Assembly: GCA_036644995.1 (NCBI GenBank)
Contig: JAVXOZ010000028.1
Location: forward strand, 1-29,219
DNA: 29,219 nucleotides
Direction of reading: 5' to 3'
Source of the DNA: Cryptoclostridium sp036644995
GTDB taxonomy: Bacteria; Bacillota; Dehalobacteriia; UBA7702
The notes under the pieces were generated by a model. That model worked only from the letters and a program-made list of their open reading frames with translations, did not search any database and was not told the origin of the DNA. This document shows positions 1 to 8,037 of this stretch, piece after piece. The first letter of the stretch is position 1; each line of letters opens with the position of its first letter. Both the position numbers and the translations under genes were made by a program.

Positions 1-27
1 CAAATCACAGAATAAAAATACTTTAAG

Positions 28-160
28 CATATTAAACAAGCTAAGGCTTCACTTACTTAAGCAATAAAACCCATATTAAACAAGCTAAGGCTTTACTTAC
101 TTAAGCAATAAAACCCATATTAAACAAGCTAAGGCTTCACTTATTCAAGCAATAAAACCC
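28..160. repeat. Three tandem copies of a 44-bp repeat
   Basis: Three head-to-tail units begin at 28, 72 and 116, each starting CATATTAAACAAGCTAAGG and ending in GCAATAAAACC. Units 1 and 2 differ by one base and unit 3 has a few changes near its centre. A partial match (TTTAAGCAT) precedes the first unit, so the array may extend beyond the left edge. There are no unique spacers, so this is not a CRISPR array. Each unit holds a short internal dyad (AAGC..GCTT). Function unknown. Confidence 0.9.
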
Positions 161-166
161 TAAAAA

Positions 167-208
167 AAAGGTCCATTGATTTTCAATTACGAAAATCAAT
201 GGACCTTT
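167..208. terminator. Rho-independent terminator-like hairpin
   Basis: An 18-bp perfect stem (167-184 with 191-208, AAAGGTCCATTGATTTTC and its complement) closes a 6-nt loop. It starts in an A-run and ends in CTTTAC, so it could act in either direction. No gene is visible upstream in the window, so it probably ends a transcript entering from the left or one from a gene off the left edge. Its inner stem TTGATTTTC/GAAAATCAA recurs in the hairpin at 28988-29028. Confidence 0.75.
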
Positions 209-386
209 ACTACATACCATCTTTTACCCCACAAAAATTCATTCATCCCGAAGATATACTGTAAATATTTTATTACACTATATCAATGATATTTTTTTCC
301 ATAACATAATAGTATTATAAAATCACAATAATTATACGGTAATTTAATGTATTTAGGATAATTTACATTATAAGTGTAATATATAT

Positions 387-415
387 TTGACAACAAGTAC
401 CAATTAACTTAGAAT
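387..415 (+). promoter_or_regulatory. Sigma-70-type promoter for the first activator gene
   Basis: TTGACA at 387-392 and TAGAAT at 410-415 are separated by exactly 17 bp, 37 bp before the start codon at 452. This suggests the activator is made by housekeeping polymerase, whereas its target operon has a sigma-54 promoter. The remaining stretch 209-386 is A+T-rich and I see no gene in it. Confidence 0.65.
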
Positions 416-451
416 AGAATTAAAGGAAAAGTTGGGAGTATATTTTTACAT

Positions 452-1924
452 ATGGAAAGTATAAAAGAATTAAAAGAAAAAATTGAAGCATTAGAAAAAG
501 AAAATGCGCTATATAAAGCCATTGTGGATAAGGCTTATGAAGGCATTATTGCCACAGATTTAGATGATAGAATAATTGTATATAATCAAGAAATCGCCAA
601 AACCGAAGATATGGACCCTAAAAATGTTTTAGGAAAATTGGAAAAAGATGTTTACAGTTATCCCGAATACAATTTTCCCGAACTTGTATACGATAAAGTT
701 GTAAACAAAGGCGAATCAATAATAGAACAACGCTATTTTTATTATTCCCCCAATGGCAAAATGCACCATATTATTTACTCCGCTTATCCTTATAAATACA
801 AAGGAAAAACTTATGGCATATTCACATTGGGGAGAGATGTTGAACAAATAAACAGTTTTATCAACGCTACACTGGCATTTGAACATCAATTAAAAATGAA
901 GGACAAAAAATGTATCAATGATGCTTATTACTTTTTGGATAATATTATAGGCTCATCACCCCAAATGAGCAAATGTAAAGAATTGGCAGAAAAAATTGCA
1001 CCATATGATATGGCGGTTATGATAATTGGAGAAACAGGATGCGGCAAAGAACTTTTTGCCCAAGGCATACACAATGCCGGGCGCTCTGCCAAAGGTCCGT
1101 TTATTTCATTAAATTGCACCGCATTACCGGATACCTTAATGGAAAGTATTTTATTTGGCACCTGCAAAGGCTCATTTACCGGAGCAGTTGATATGCCTGG
1201 TTTATTTGAACAGGCAGAAAATGGCACACTGTTTTTAGATGAAATAAATTCTATGCCCATAACCTTACAAGGTAAATTATTAAGGGCAATTCAGGAAAAA
1301 AGAATAAGACGTTTGGGAAGCAAAGAAGAAATACCCGTAAACTGCCGCATTATCAGCGCCAGCAACCAAGACCCTTTCGATATAGAAGCCGAGGTGCCCA
1401 CCCCCATCCGCTCCGACCTATTGTTTCGGCTCAGTACCTCTGTAATTAAAATACCACCATTAAAGGAAAGAAAAGAAGATATTGCGGAATTATGCCAGTT
1501 TTTTATGAGAACCAGCAACCAAAGTAAAAGTATTTTTTTGTGGGATATTTCCCCACAGCTAATGGAAATATTTTATCACTATAATTGGCCCGGAAATGTG
1601 CGGGAATTGGAAAATGTAATTTTAAGCTCCATTATTTTTGCAGGAAACCAAGAGCGGTTTTTAAAAGTTGAGCATATCCCCGAACATATCCTTAAAAATT
1701 TAATGAACGATGAAAAAAAACGTTATAGTTTTATACCTTACAACTTAAAAGATTCCCTGGCGGATTTTGAAAAACACATAATAATTGAAACCATATTTAA
1801 CACTAACAGAAATATAACCAAAGCAGCAAAAACATTGGGCATAACCCGACAAAATTTGTATTTTAAAATAGAAAAATATCACTTAAACGACTACATAAAA
1901 CCTGCCGCAAGAAAAGAAGTGTAA
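452..1924 (+). CDS. Sigma-54-dependent transcriptional activator (PAS, AAA+, Fis HTH)
   Basis: A 490-aa bacterial enhancer-binding protein that would use ATP hydrolysis to open sigma-54 promoters. A short coiled coil (about residues 3-20) leads into a PAS-like sensor (about 20-130). The AAA+ domain (about 165-400) has Walker A GETGCGKE near residue 193, the sigma-54 contact loop as GSFTGA near 240 (Ser for the usual Ala, a common variant), Walker B GTLFLDEINSM, and the WPGNVRELENV motif. A Fis-type helix-turn-helix closes the protein (ITKAAKTLGITRQNLYFKIE, about 450-470). The architecture is RocR-like: a ligand-sensing PAS and no receiver domain. It lies 221 bp upstream of, and co-oriented with, an mttB operon that carries a consensus sigma-54 promoter and an enhancer-like repeat pair, so it is inferred to be that operon's activator. 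The ligand is unknown; a methylated amine is plausible. Confidence 0.93.
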   Translation: MESIKELKEKIEALEKENALYKAIVDKAYEGIIATDLDDRIIVYNQEIAKTEDMDPKNVLGKLEKDVYSYPEYNFPELVYDKVVNKGESIIEQRYFYYSPNGKMHHIIYSAYPYKYKGKTYGIFTLGRDVEQINSFINATLAFEHQLKMKDKKCINDAYYFLDNIIGSSPQMSKCKELAEKIAPYDMAVMIIGETGCGKELFAQGIHNAGRSAKGPFISLNCTALPDTLMESILFGTCKGSFTGAVDMPGLFEQAENGTLFLDEINSMPITLQGKLLRAIQEKRIRRLGSKEEIPVNCRIISASNQDPFDIEAEVPTPIRSDLLFRLSTSVIKIPPLKERKEDIAELCQFFMRTSNQSKSIFLWDISPQLMEIFYHYNWPGNVRELENVILSSIIFAGNQERFLKVEHIPEHILKNLMNDEKKRYSFIPYNLKDSLADFEKHIIIETIFNTNRNITKAAKTLGITRQNLYFKIEKYHLNDYIKPAARKEV

Positions 1925-1962
1925 CAGGAATATGACACATTTTGAATAAATAAAGTATTTAC

Positions 1963-2020
1963 TGTCAGTTTTTTTTACACTTTTAAGATTATTAAAAATT
2001 TAATGTAAAATTTACTGACA
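1963..2020. promoter_or_regulatory. Inverted pair of enhancer-like sites upstream of mttB operon 1
   Basis: TGTCAGT-N7-ACA runs forward from 1963 and the same pattern runs on the opposite strand from 2020 back to about 2004. Both half-sites keep seven bases between TGTCAGT and ACA. The pair sits roughly 70-130 bp upstream of the -24 element at 2093, the usual position for an upstream activating sequence of a sigma-54 activator. Binding by the 452-1924 product is inferred. Confidence 0.6.
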
Positions 2021-2044
2021 AACAACAAAAAAACATAATACCCA

Positions 2045-2085
2045 AAAAGGAACGCACAGCCCTGAACAGGCACTGCGTTCCTTTT
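2045..2085. terminator. Hairpin between activator gene and mttB operon promoter
   Basis: AAAAGGAACGCA (2045-2056) pairs perfectly with TGCGTTCCTTTT (2074-2085), and a small inner stem CCTG/CAGG lies inside. It ends six bases before the sigma-54 promoter, so it most likely terminates the activator transcript and insulates the mttB operon. It is not part of the operon's leader. Confidence 0.65.
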
Positions 2086-2090
2086 CATCA

Positions 2091-2108
2091 TTGGCACACC
2101 TTTTGCAA
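2091..2108 (+). promoter_or_regulatory. Sigma-54 (-24/-12) promoter of mttB operon 1
   Basis: TTGGCACACCTTTTGCAA has GG at 2093-2094 and GC at 2105-2106, separated by exactly 10 bp, and matches the RpoN consensus TGGCAC-N5-TTGCA. Transcription would start near 2118, leaving a leader of about 28 nt with an AAGGAGG ribosome binding site at 2131-2137 before the ATG at 2146. Confidence 0.88.
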
Positions 2109-2145
2109 TAGTAATGGTTAATAATAAATAAAGGAGGATTTTCAC

Positions 2146-3609
2146 ATGAAACGAAACCATATTGCAGGATACCCAACATCGAACGGTGCAAATTTAAACT
2201 TATTTACCGATGGTGATTTGGAACAGATCCATTTGGCAACACTGGAAATTTTAGAAAGAGTTGGCGTTTATTTTGAAAGCGATGAAGCAATCAAAATATT
2301 AAAAGATGCAGGTGCCAAAATAGAAAAGGGAAATATTGTTAAGTTCCCATCCTACATGGTAGAAGAAGCCATTCGCACTGCTCCTGCAAATTTAGTACTT
2401 GCAGGCCGTGAAGAAAAAAATGATTTATTAATTCAAAAAGGACGTGTATATTTCACCACATTTGGCCAAGGTGTCAGTGTAGATGACCCATACACCGGGA
2501 AATGGCGTCCTTCCACCAAACAAGATGTTTGCAATGCCGCAAGAACCGTTGATGCCTTAGAAGGCTATGACCTTTGCTTTGATATGTTGGCAACCAGCGA
2601 TGTTAACGCTGCCACAGAATGCTACCATTCCTTTGAAGCAAAAATAACCAATACTTCCAAGCATATTATTGCTCCTGCCCAAAGCAAAGAACGCTGCGAA
2701 CTATTAACCGAAATGGCAATAGGTATCAGTGGCAGCATGGAAGCTCTGCAAGAAAGACCTATTTTCCAGTTTGGCGGTTGCCCCATTAGTCCTTTAAGTT
2801 ATCCTAAGGATATGATAGACACCTTGATTTATTGTGCTAAAAACAGATTGCCCATTCACTGCTTATCCATGTCTATGGCAGGGGGTATGGCACCCACAAC
2901 TTTAGCCGGTACTTTAGTTGTGCATAATTCCGATATTTTGGCAGGACTTGTTTTACACCAAGCTGTTCAACCCGGTGCTCCTTTTATCTACGCCAGTTCT
3001 ACCTCTATTATGTGGCTAAAAAAAGCCAGTGCAATTTTGGGCTGCCCTGAAATTGGCATGATTAATGCAGGTTTAACCAAAATAACCCAAATGTATGGCT
3101 TGCCATCTTTTGTAGCAGGCACATAGACTGATGCTAAAGTTGGTGACCAACAAGCCGCCCATGAAAAAACTTTATCTGCGATCTTACCGGTATTGGCAGG
3201 CGCCAATATCATCTATGGTCCGGGGATGTTAGATGCTGGGATGACTTTAAACTTTGGTCAATTAGTAGTAGATAACGAAATGATTAAAATGATAAAACAC
3301 GTAACCCAAGGTATCCCTGTAAATGATTATAATATAGCTGCTGATGTAATTAAAGCTGTTGGCCCCAGAGGGCATTATTTAATGGAAGAACATACCATGG
3401 AAAATTTACATTCCCAATCCGATGTAACAGTTTTTAACCGCCAAACCAGAGAAGACTGGAGCAACGACGGAATGCAAACCGTAAACGCTAAAGCCCATGA
3501 AAAAGCTTTGGAAATTTTAAACAACTATAAACCTACCCCATTACCCAAAGGTGCAGCTGAAAAAATGCAGGAAGTTATTAAAGAAGCGGAAAAACGCTAT
3601 ATAAAATAA
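2146..3609 (+). CDS. mttB: MttB-family trimethylamine methyltransferase with in-frame UAG (pyrrolysine)
   Basis: A 487-codon gene interrupted by one in-frame TAG at 3124-3126 (residue 327), after which the same frame continues to TAA at 3609. The context is FVAGT-[UAG]-TDAK, the site of pyrrolysine in the MttB family, and 487 residues is close to the usual length of about 490. MttB transfers a methyl group from trimethylamine to a Co(I) corrinoid protein, with pyrrolysine in the active-site cleft of the TIM barrel. Downstream residues are conserved with the paralogues (HEKTLS, FGQLVVDNEMI, EEHTM). The start has a strong AAGGAGG at 2131-2137. It is the first gene after a sigma-54 promoter and lies 36 bp before a non-Pyl paralogue. 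The exact amine is not shown; trimethylamine is inferred from the family. A plain nonsense mutation is unlikely because the same codon, in the same context, occurs in the second mttB. Confidence 0.93.
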
Positions 3610-3645
3610 TTTGATTAGCAATTAAAAACATAAAAGAGGTATAAA

Positions 3646-5100
3646 ATGACAATAAAAAAATCCATAAATATACAAAATGGCTTAGATTTAAAAATATTTA
3701 GTGATGAGGAGTTGGAAATTCTACACCAAGGCACACTGCGTATTCTGGAAAACACCGGTATTATGGTAGATGATGAAGAAGCACTCTCCCTTTTTGCAAA
3801 CGCAGGGGCTGTTATTGAAAAAAATAATGTTGTAAAAATCCCCGGCTACCTTGTGGAAGATTCCATAAAAAGTGCACCTGCATCAATTTATTTAGCAGGC
3901 CGTGGCGATAAAGGTTTTACTTTGGGAGATGGGGATATTCGCTTTTGCTCCTTTGGGGAAGCACCCCAAATTGTTGACCCTTATTCCAAGGAAGTTAGAA
4001 GTGTAACAAAAGCAGATGAAGAAAACTATGCAAAGCTGGTAGATTCCTTAGAAGAACATGATATGTGCTGGGACGCTTGGGTTGCTTCAGATGTTCCCGC
4101 ATCTACTTACACATTACATTCCTTGGATGCCTATTTCAATAATACTGTAAAACCTGTTTGTATTGCAACACCCGATGGCATTTTAGCTAAAGCCACAGTA
4201 GAAATGGCAACGGCGGTTGCAGGCAACAAAGAAAATCTCCAAAAAAATCCCCTAATGATTGCGGGAACTTGCCCTAAAAGTCCTTTACATTTAGATAATG
4301 GTATTTGCCAATCTATAATAATTTTAGCCAAAGCCGGCGTACCCAATATGAATATGTCTGCACTTACAACCGGAGGCACAGGACCCGTAACATTATCCGG
4401 CACCATCATGGTTCATAATGCGGAAATGTTAGCTTGTGTTGTGCTCTCTCAATTAGCAAAAAAAGGCTCACCTATTATCTATGGTTCTTGTACTTCAGGT
4501 CTTGATTTACGCAAAGCTACCGCCACCTATGGTTGCCCTGAACTGGGTATGTTCAGTGCTGCATTTTCAAAATTGAGCCAATATTATAAAATACCCCATG
4601 TGGTTGCAGGTTTTTGGACAGATAGCAAAGTTTCCGATATGCAAAGTGGCCATGAAAAAACATTAAGCGGTATTTTACCTGCCTTAGCAGGAGCAGATAT
4701 GATTTTTGGCACAGGTTGCTTGGCTGCGGGAATGATTGGCAGCTTTGGTCAATTAGTGGCTGATAACGAAATGATTGCCATGCTTCGCCATGTGAAAAAA
4801 GGTATTTCCGTAGAAGATGTGGAAGCAGACTTAGCTGTAATCGAAAAAGTAGGTCCACAAGGTAATTACTTAAGCGAAGAACACACCATGAAAAACATGA
4901 GAACTTGTTTGGCACAACCGGTATTGCTTGATCGCAACAACTATAATGATTGGGTTAGCAGTGGCAGCAAAACCTATATTGAAAACGCCCAAGAAAAAGC
5001 TGTAACATTATTGGAAAATCATTCAGTTCCCTCTTTAAGTGATGATGTAAAAAATACCATTGCAAAAATTATTGCAGAAACGGAACTTTTATTAAAGTAA
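3646..5100 (+). CDS. Non-pyrrolysine MttB-superfamily methyltransferase (Trp at the Pyl position)
   Basis: A 484-aa paralogue of the upstream gene with the same framework (SLDAYFNNTVKP, GGTGPVTLSGTIMVHNAE, HEKTLSGILPALAGADMIFG, FGQLVADNEMI, EEHTMKNM). Aligned to the Pyl site it reads VVAGF-W-TDSK, so a sense Trp codon replaces UAG. Characterised non-Pyl MttB-superfamily members demethylate quaternary amines (glycine betaine MtgB, proline betaine MtpB, carnitine MtcB) and pass the methyl group to a corrinoid protein. The substrate here cannot be read from the sequence. The ribosome binding site is AAGAGGT just before the ATG. Spacing of 36 bp from the Pyl-type gene and 16 bp to the transporter gene start indicates one operon. 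A quaternary-amine demethylase feeding a methylamine to its Pyl-containing partner is an attractive inference only. Confidence 0.9.
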   Translation: MTIKKSINIQNGLDLKIFSDEELEILHQGTLRILENTGIMVDDEEALSLFANAGAVIEKNNVVKIPGYLVEDSIKSAPASIYLAGRGDKGFTLGDGDIRFCSFGEAPQIVDPYSKEVRSVTKADEENYAKLVDSLEEHDMCWDAWVASDVPASTYTLHSLDAYFNNTVKPVCIATPDGILAKATVEMATAVAGNKENLQKNPLMIAGTCPKSPLHLDNGICQSIIILAKAGVPNMNMSALTTGGTGPVTLSGTIMVHNAEMLACVVLSQLAKKGSPIIYGSCTSGLDLRKATATYGCPELGMFSAAFSKLSQYYKIPHVVAGFWTDSKVSDMQSGHEKTLSGILPALAGADMIFGTGCLAAGMIGSFGQLVADNEMIAMLRHVKKGISVEDVEADLAVIEKVGPQGNYLSEEHTMKNMRTCLAQPVLLDRNNYNDWVSSGSKTYIENAQEKAVTLLENHSVPSLSDDVKNTIAKIIAETELLLK

Positions 5101-5116
5101 TTTAAGGAGGTTGATT

Positions 5117-6055
5117 ATGGATAAAACAATGAAAGGTGTTATCCTTGCAGCACTTGCCGGTATATTCTGGGGATTTTATGGTACTTTTGTTACTTTACTT
5201 TCAGGGTATGGATTTTCAGAAACAGCAATCGCAGCATTTGCCCCAATTTCGCTGATTATATTTTTCTTTATTAGTGCTATTGTCAGAAATCCCAAATGCT
5301 TAATACCCACAAAAAGGAACTTACTTCTATATATAGTTTGTGGTTTAATTGGAGTTTTGGGTACCAACCTTTGTTATGCCACAGCACTGAGTGCAGGATT
5401 ATCCGTGGCAGTGGCATCTGTTATTACTTTTAGCAACTATTTTTTAGTTATGATTTTTTCCAGAATAATTTGGAAAGTAAAAATAACTCCTGCAAAAATA
5501 GTGGCAGGCATTGGCGCTCTTATCGGCATAATGCTATTATTACAAGTGTGGACAGATTTAAGTGCAACAGCAGTGGGTATTATGCTTATTTTGATAGTAA
5601 CTATGACTTTTGCCATTAGTTATGTGCTTACCAATTTATCAATAGATACCTTTAATTCAGATCCCGATGCTTTTTATTTTTGGATCAATATTATCGGGTT
5701 TATTGCACTTTTAATGATTAACCCACCTTGGAACATAATCCACGAAATGACCACCAGCTTTTCCACCTATGGATTTGCAGCAGTTGCCACATTAATTGGT
5801 TTTTGCCTTATCCCTCAAGTTGGCAGTTATTTTTGCTTAGGTCGCTCTTTTCTGTATTTAGACCCACCCAGTATTGTTATTATGTTTAGCCTTGACCCTG
5901 TGGTAGCAGCGATTTTAGGATTTTTCGTTTTAGGACAGGCTCTTTCTTTAATTCAAATTCTTGGTATGTTAATAATTATTTCTTCACTAATTGGCTTACA
6001 GTTGGTAGAAAAAAGAGATGCCAAAAGAGCCTTAGAAACTGTACCCTTAAAATAA
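5117..6055 (+). CDS. EamA/DMT-superfamily transporter
   Basis: A 312-aa polytopic membrane protein, the usual length for ten-helix drug/metabolite transporters, made of two EamA halves: an N-terminal half beginning GVILAALAGIFWGFYGTFV and a C-terminal half with the typical LDPVVAAILGFFVLGQ segment near the end. The start is the ATG at 5117, six bases after a perfect AAGGAGG (5104-5110); the TTG at 5111 is too close to that site. It is the last gene of the operon after two MttB-family genes. It may therefore import or export a methylated amine or its product, but DMT substrates are very diverse and none is shown here. Confidence 0.85.
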   Translation: MDKTMKGVILAALAGIFWGFYGTFVTLLSGYGFSETAIAAFAPISLIIFFFISAIVRNPKCLIPTKRNLLLYIVCGLIGVLGTNLCYATALSAGLSVAVASVITFSNYFLVMIFSRIIWKVKITPAKIVAGIGALIGIMLLLQVWTDLSATAVGIMLILIVTMTFAISYVLTNLSIDTFNSDPDAFYFWINIIGFIALLMINPPWNIIHEMTTSFSTYGFAAVATLIGFCLIPQVGSYFCLGRSFLYLDPPSIVIMFSLDPVVAAILGFFVLGQALSLIQILGMLIIISSLIGLQLVEKRDAKRALETVPLK

Positions 6056-6247
6056 ATTAATTGTCGGCTATCAGCTGAAATGCAATCTTCCAAATGTTAA
6101 ATCCCCAGAGAAAGTTCCTCTCCAAAGCTAACGAAAATAGGGATATGACAGCAGGCTTATTCTGCATCTGCATTGGTTAAATTGATGTTAAATTGATTTT
6201 TCATAGTTGCTACTTTGCATTTCTTCAAGTCTGGATAAAATTAATAT

Positions 6248-6302
6248 AGGGCATATTCGTTTTCCTTTTATAGGATTTTACGAATATGCTCTATTCTTTT
6301 TT
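6248..6302 (+). terminator. Terminator-like hairpin after mttB operon 1
   Basis: AGGGCATATTCG (6248-6259) pairs with CGAATATGCTCT (6281-6292) with one G:U pair and a 21-nt loop, followed by ATTCTTTTTT. It is the likely terminator of the operon that ends at 6055. The rest of 6056-6390 shows no convincing gene. Confidence 0.5.
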
Positions 6303-6392
6303 AACGGTTTTCCAAAGCTTATATTCTGCACCACATGGGTTAAGGGCAAAAGCCTTCTCAGCTCCACCCCACCAATGAGCCATGCCGCCAAC

Positions 6393-6491
6393 TGTACAAT
6401 TACCGCCAACATGACAAAAGTTGCAGCAGAAATGAGTATTTCCCGAACAACCCTATATAGAAAAATGAACAAATACCAAATTAAATATTAA
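6393..6491 (+). pseudogene. Remnant C-terminus of a sigma-54 activator (Fis HTH only)
   Basis: The end of this reading frame, NMTKVAAEMSISRTTLYRKM followed by NKYQIKY and TAA, is a clear Fis-type helix-turn-helix. It closely matches the tail of the activator at 12764-14683 (ASRVAKEMDISRTALYAKF, then KKYQIEK). The frame upstream (from 6207) shows no AAA+ motifs and no ribosome binding site and reads as non-coding, so only about 28-33 codons of a former activator survive. It sits between the two methyltransferase modules, which suggests a third module or an ancestral duplication was deleted here. Confidence 0.75.
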
Positions 6492-6532
6492 AAAAATTCC
6501 TTGACGAAAACATAATCGTCAAGGAATTTTTT
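6491..6532. terminator. Bidirectional terminator between converging transcripts
   Basis: A near-perfect 17-bp stem (6491-6507 with 6516-6532, core TTCCTTGACGA/TCGTCAAGGAA) with an 8-nt loop is flanked by A- and T-runs. It directly follows the TAA of the activator remnant on the + strand and directly precedes the stop of the permease gene on the - strand, so it probably ends the four-gene operon that reads leftward. Confidence 0.85.
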
Positions 6533-6533
6533 A

Positions 6534-7913
6534 TTATTTTGAATCCTGTTTTTTGATGCTGGAATAGGTTAAATATTCACCTACACCCAAGGTTACCACA
6601 ACACCAACGCCTAAGGGGATAATCCAGCCTAACCAATCCGGAGTAGTGCCGGGCACCCAAAAGAAAAGGAAAATTGTAGCCAATAAAATAAATTGTCCAA
6701 AATGGGCAAAGCCACAGCCCAGCCATGAAGGCCCGGGAAAGCGAAAAGGACGCACAATGTCTTTTTCCATTTTTCGCAGTTTGATAAAGCCCTGAAAATT
6801 AATGACAAAAGGCATAAGATAAATAATGCTGACAAAGGAAAACAGTGTCCAGAATAAATCCTCCGCCGTGGATGCCATGGCACCATAAATTAAAATTAAA
6901 ACTGTGCCGATTATACCAATAAGCAAAATTGCACCAATGGGACCATCATGATTTTTTGCTCGTTTAGCAAATATTTTAGGTAATTCATGGTTATCCCCGG
7001 CAGCAGCAGCCATACGGCAAGCAGCCAATAGCCAGCTTGCGGTTTGTATTAAAATAGTGGCAAGAAATAAGCAACCTAAAACCACAATTACACCTCTGCC
7101 TATGGCAGAACTACCAAAAGCCACCATAAAGCCATCAATAACCCCGGAAACAATGCTTAATTTTCCTGTGGGAATTAAAATCAGCAAAGCCGCAGTTACC
7201 GTAATATACAAACCTGCAACCAAAAAGGAATTGCCAATAACCGCTTTGGGAATATCCTTTTGTGGATTTTTCATATGAGTAGCCAAAGTTAGCATGGCTT
7301 CCATGCCCAAAAAATTATAAATTAAAGCAGGTAAATAGGTGATGGATTGTCCCCATTCGGGTTTTAATGCTGCCCAAGAAAAATCATTTGCAGGCTTCCC
7401 TGTGGCGAATAAATAGTAAATTGCAGAGCCAATTAAGCCTGCGGCAATCATCAGTTTCACCACCGCTGCCACATTGGTAATCCACTTGGCATTATCCACA
7501 GGTAAAAAGCAAAGAGCCACCATAACCCAAACCACAACCAGCATAATTACAATTTGTACACCAAAAGCAATGTTTGGGAAAAATAATGCCGAGAGTAAAC
7601 CCACAAAAACCGAGGATACCGAAGCTATCCACACCGCATCGTTGAGCCAATACATCCAAGAAACTCGTGCTCCCCAATGGCTGCCGAATGCTCTTTTTAC
7701 CCAAGAGTACACTCCCCCATCATCGGGGAAGGTAGAACCCAGCTCCGACATGATAAACCCTGAAGGAATATAAAATATCACGGTAATAATCAATGCCCAA
7801 GAAATGGCGGTAACCCCCATTGCCGCCATGGGAGCGCAGGTGTCTAAGAAAAACAGCACACATATCATCCCCAAAAAGACATCAAGACCCCGTAAGCCTT
7901 TAGTTTTTTCCAT
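6534..7913 (-). CDS. APC-superfamily amino acid/amine permease, copy 2
   Basis: A 459-aa membrane protein with about 12 predicted helices. It has the APC-type N-terminus (GMICVLFFLDTCAPMAAMGV) and the conserved PDDGGVYSWVKRAFG segment between early helices, as in the glutamate/GABA-antiporter-like group. It is strongly similar along its whole length to the permease at 9510-10889; most of the first 75 residues are identical. The ribosome binding site AAAGGAAA lies upstream of the ATG. It is the last gene of a leftward series that alternates MttB-family genes and permeases, so uptake of a betaine or other methylated amine is the likely job. Family membership is clear; the substrate is inferred from context only. 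Confidence 0.88.
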   Translation of the reverse strand: MEKTKGLRGLDVFLGMICVLFFLDTCAPMAAMGVTAISWALIITVIFYIPSGFIMSELGSTFPDDGGVYSWVKRAFGSHWGARVSWMYWLNDAVWIASVSSVFVGLLSALFFPNIAFGVQIVIMLVVVWVMVALCFLPVDNAKWITNVAAVVKLMIAAGLIGSAIYYLFATGKPANDFSWAALKPEWGQSITYLPALIYNFLGMEAMLTLATHMKNPQKDIPKAVIGNSFLVAGLYITVTAALLILIPTGKLSIVSGVIDGFMVAFGSSAIGRGVIVVLGCLFLATILIQTASWLLAACRMAAAAGDNHELPKIFAKRAKNHDGPIGAILLIGIIGTVLILIYGAMASTAEDLFWTLFSFVSIIYLMPFVINFQGFIKLRKMEKDIVRPFRFPGPSWLGCGFAHFGQFILLATIFLFFWVPGTTPDWLGWIIPLGVGVVVTLGVGEYLTYSSIKKQDSK

Positions 7914-7966
7914 AATAATTTCCTTTCCATAGCAAAACAGTATTCAATGTTTTTTTCTCATAATTA

Positions 7967-7996
7967 TAGCCGACACCATAAAATAGGTGTCGGCTA
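7967..7996. terminator. Intercistronic hairpin between methyltransferase and permease genes
   Basis: TAGCCGACACC (7967-7977) pairs perfectly with GGTGTCGGCTA (7986-7996) around an 8-nt loop. It lies in the 124-bp gap between the stop at 8038 and the permease start at 7913 on the - strand. The following tract in the leftward direction is A+T-rich but not a clean U-run, so partial termination or mRNA processing is as likely as full termination. Confidence 0.6.
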
Positions 7997-8037
7997 CATT
8001 TATGGAGAGATTGTTAAAGGTTTATTACGGTGAGTAA

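Noticed and set aside
28..160. CRISPR array
   Set aside because: Units are directly adjacent 44-bp repeats with no unique spacers, and no cas genes are present.
3193..3609. A separate 138-aa gene after the TAG in mttB copy 1
   Set aside because: It is in frame with the upstream part, lacks a ribosome binding site, and completes the MttB fold; it is the C-terminal part of one UAG-containing gene.
6207..6491. A functional 94-aa gene
   Set aside because: There is no ribosome binding site, the N-terminal part is low-complexity and contains the hairpin at 6248-6292, and only the last 28-33 residues resemble a protein family.
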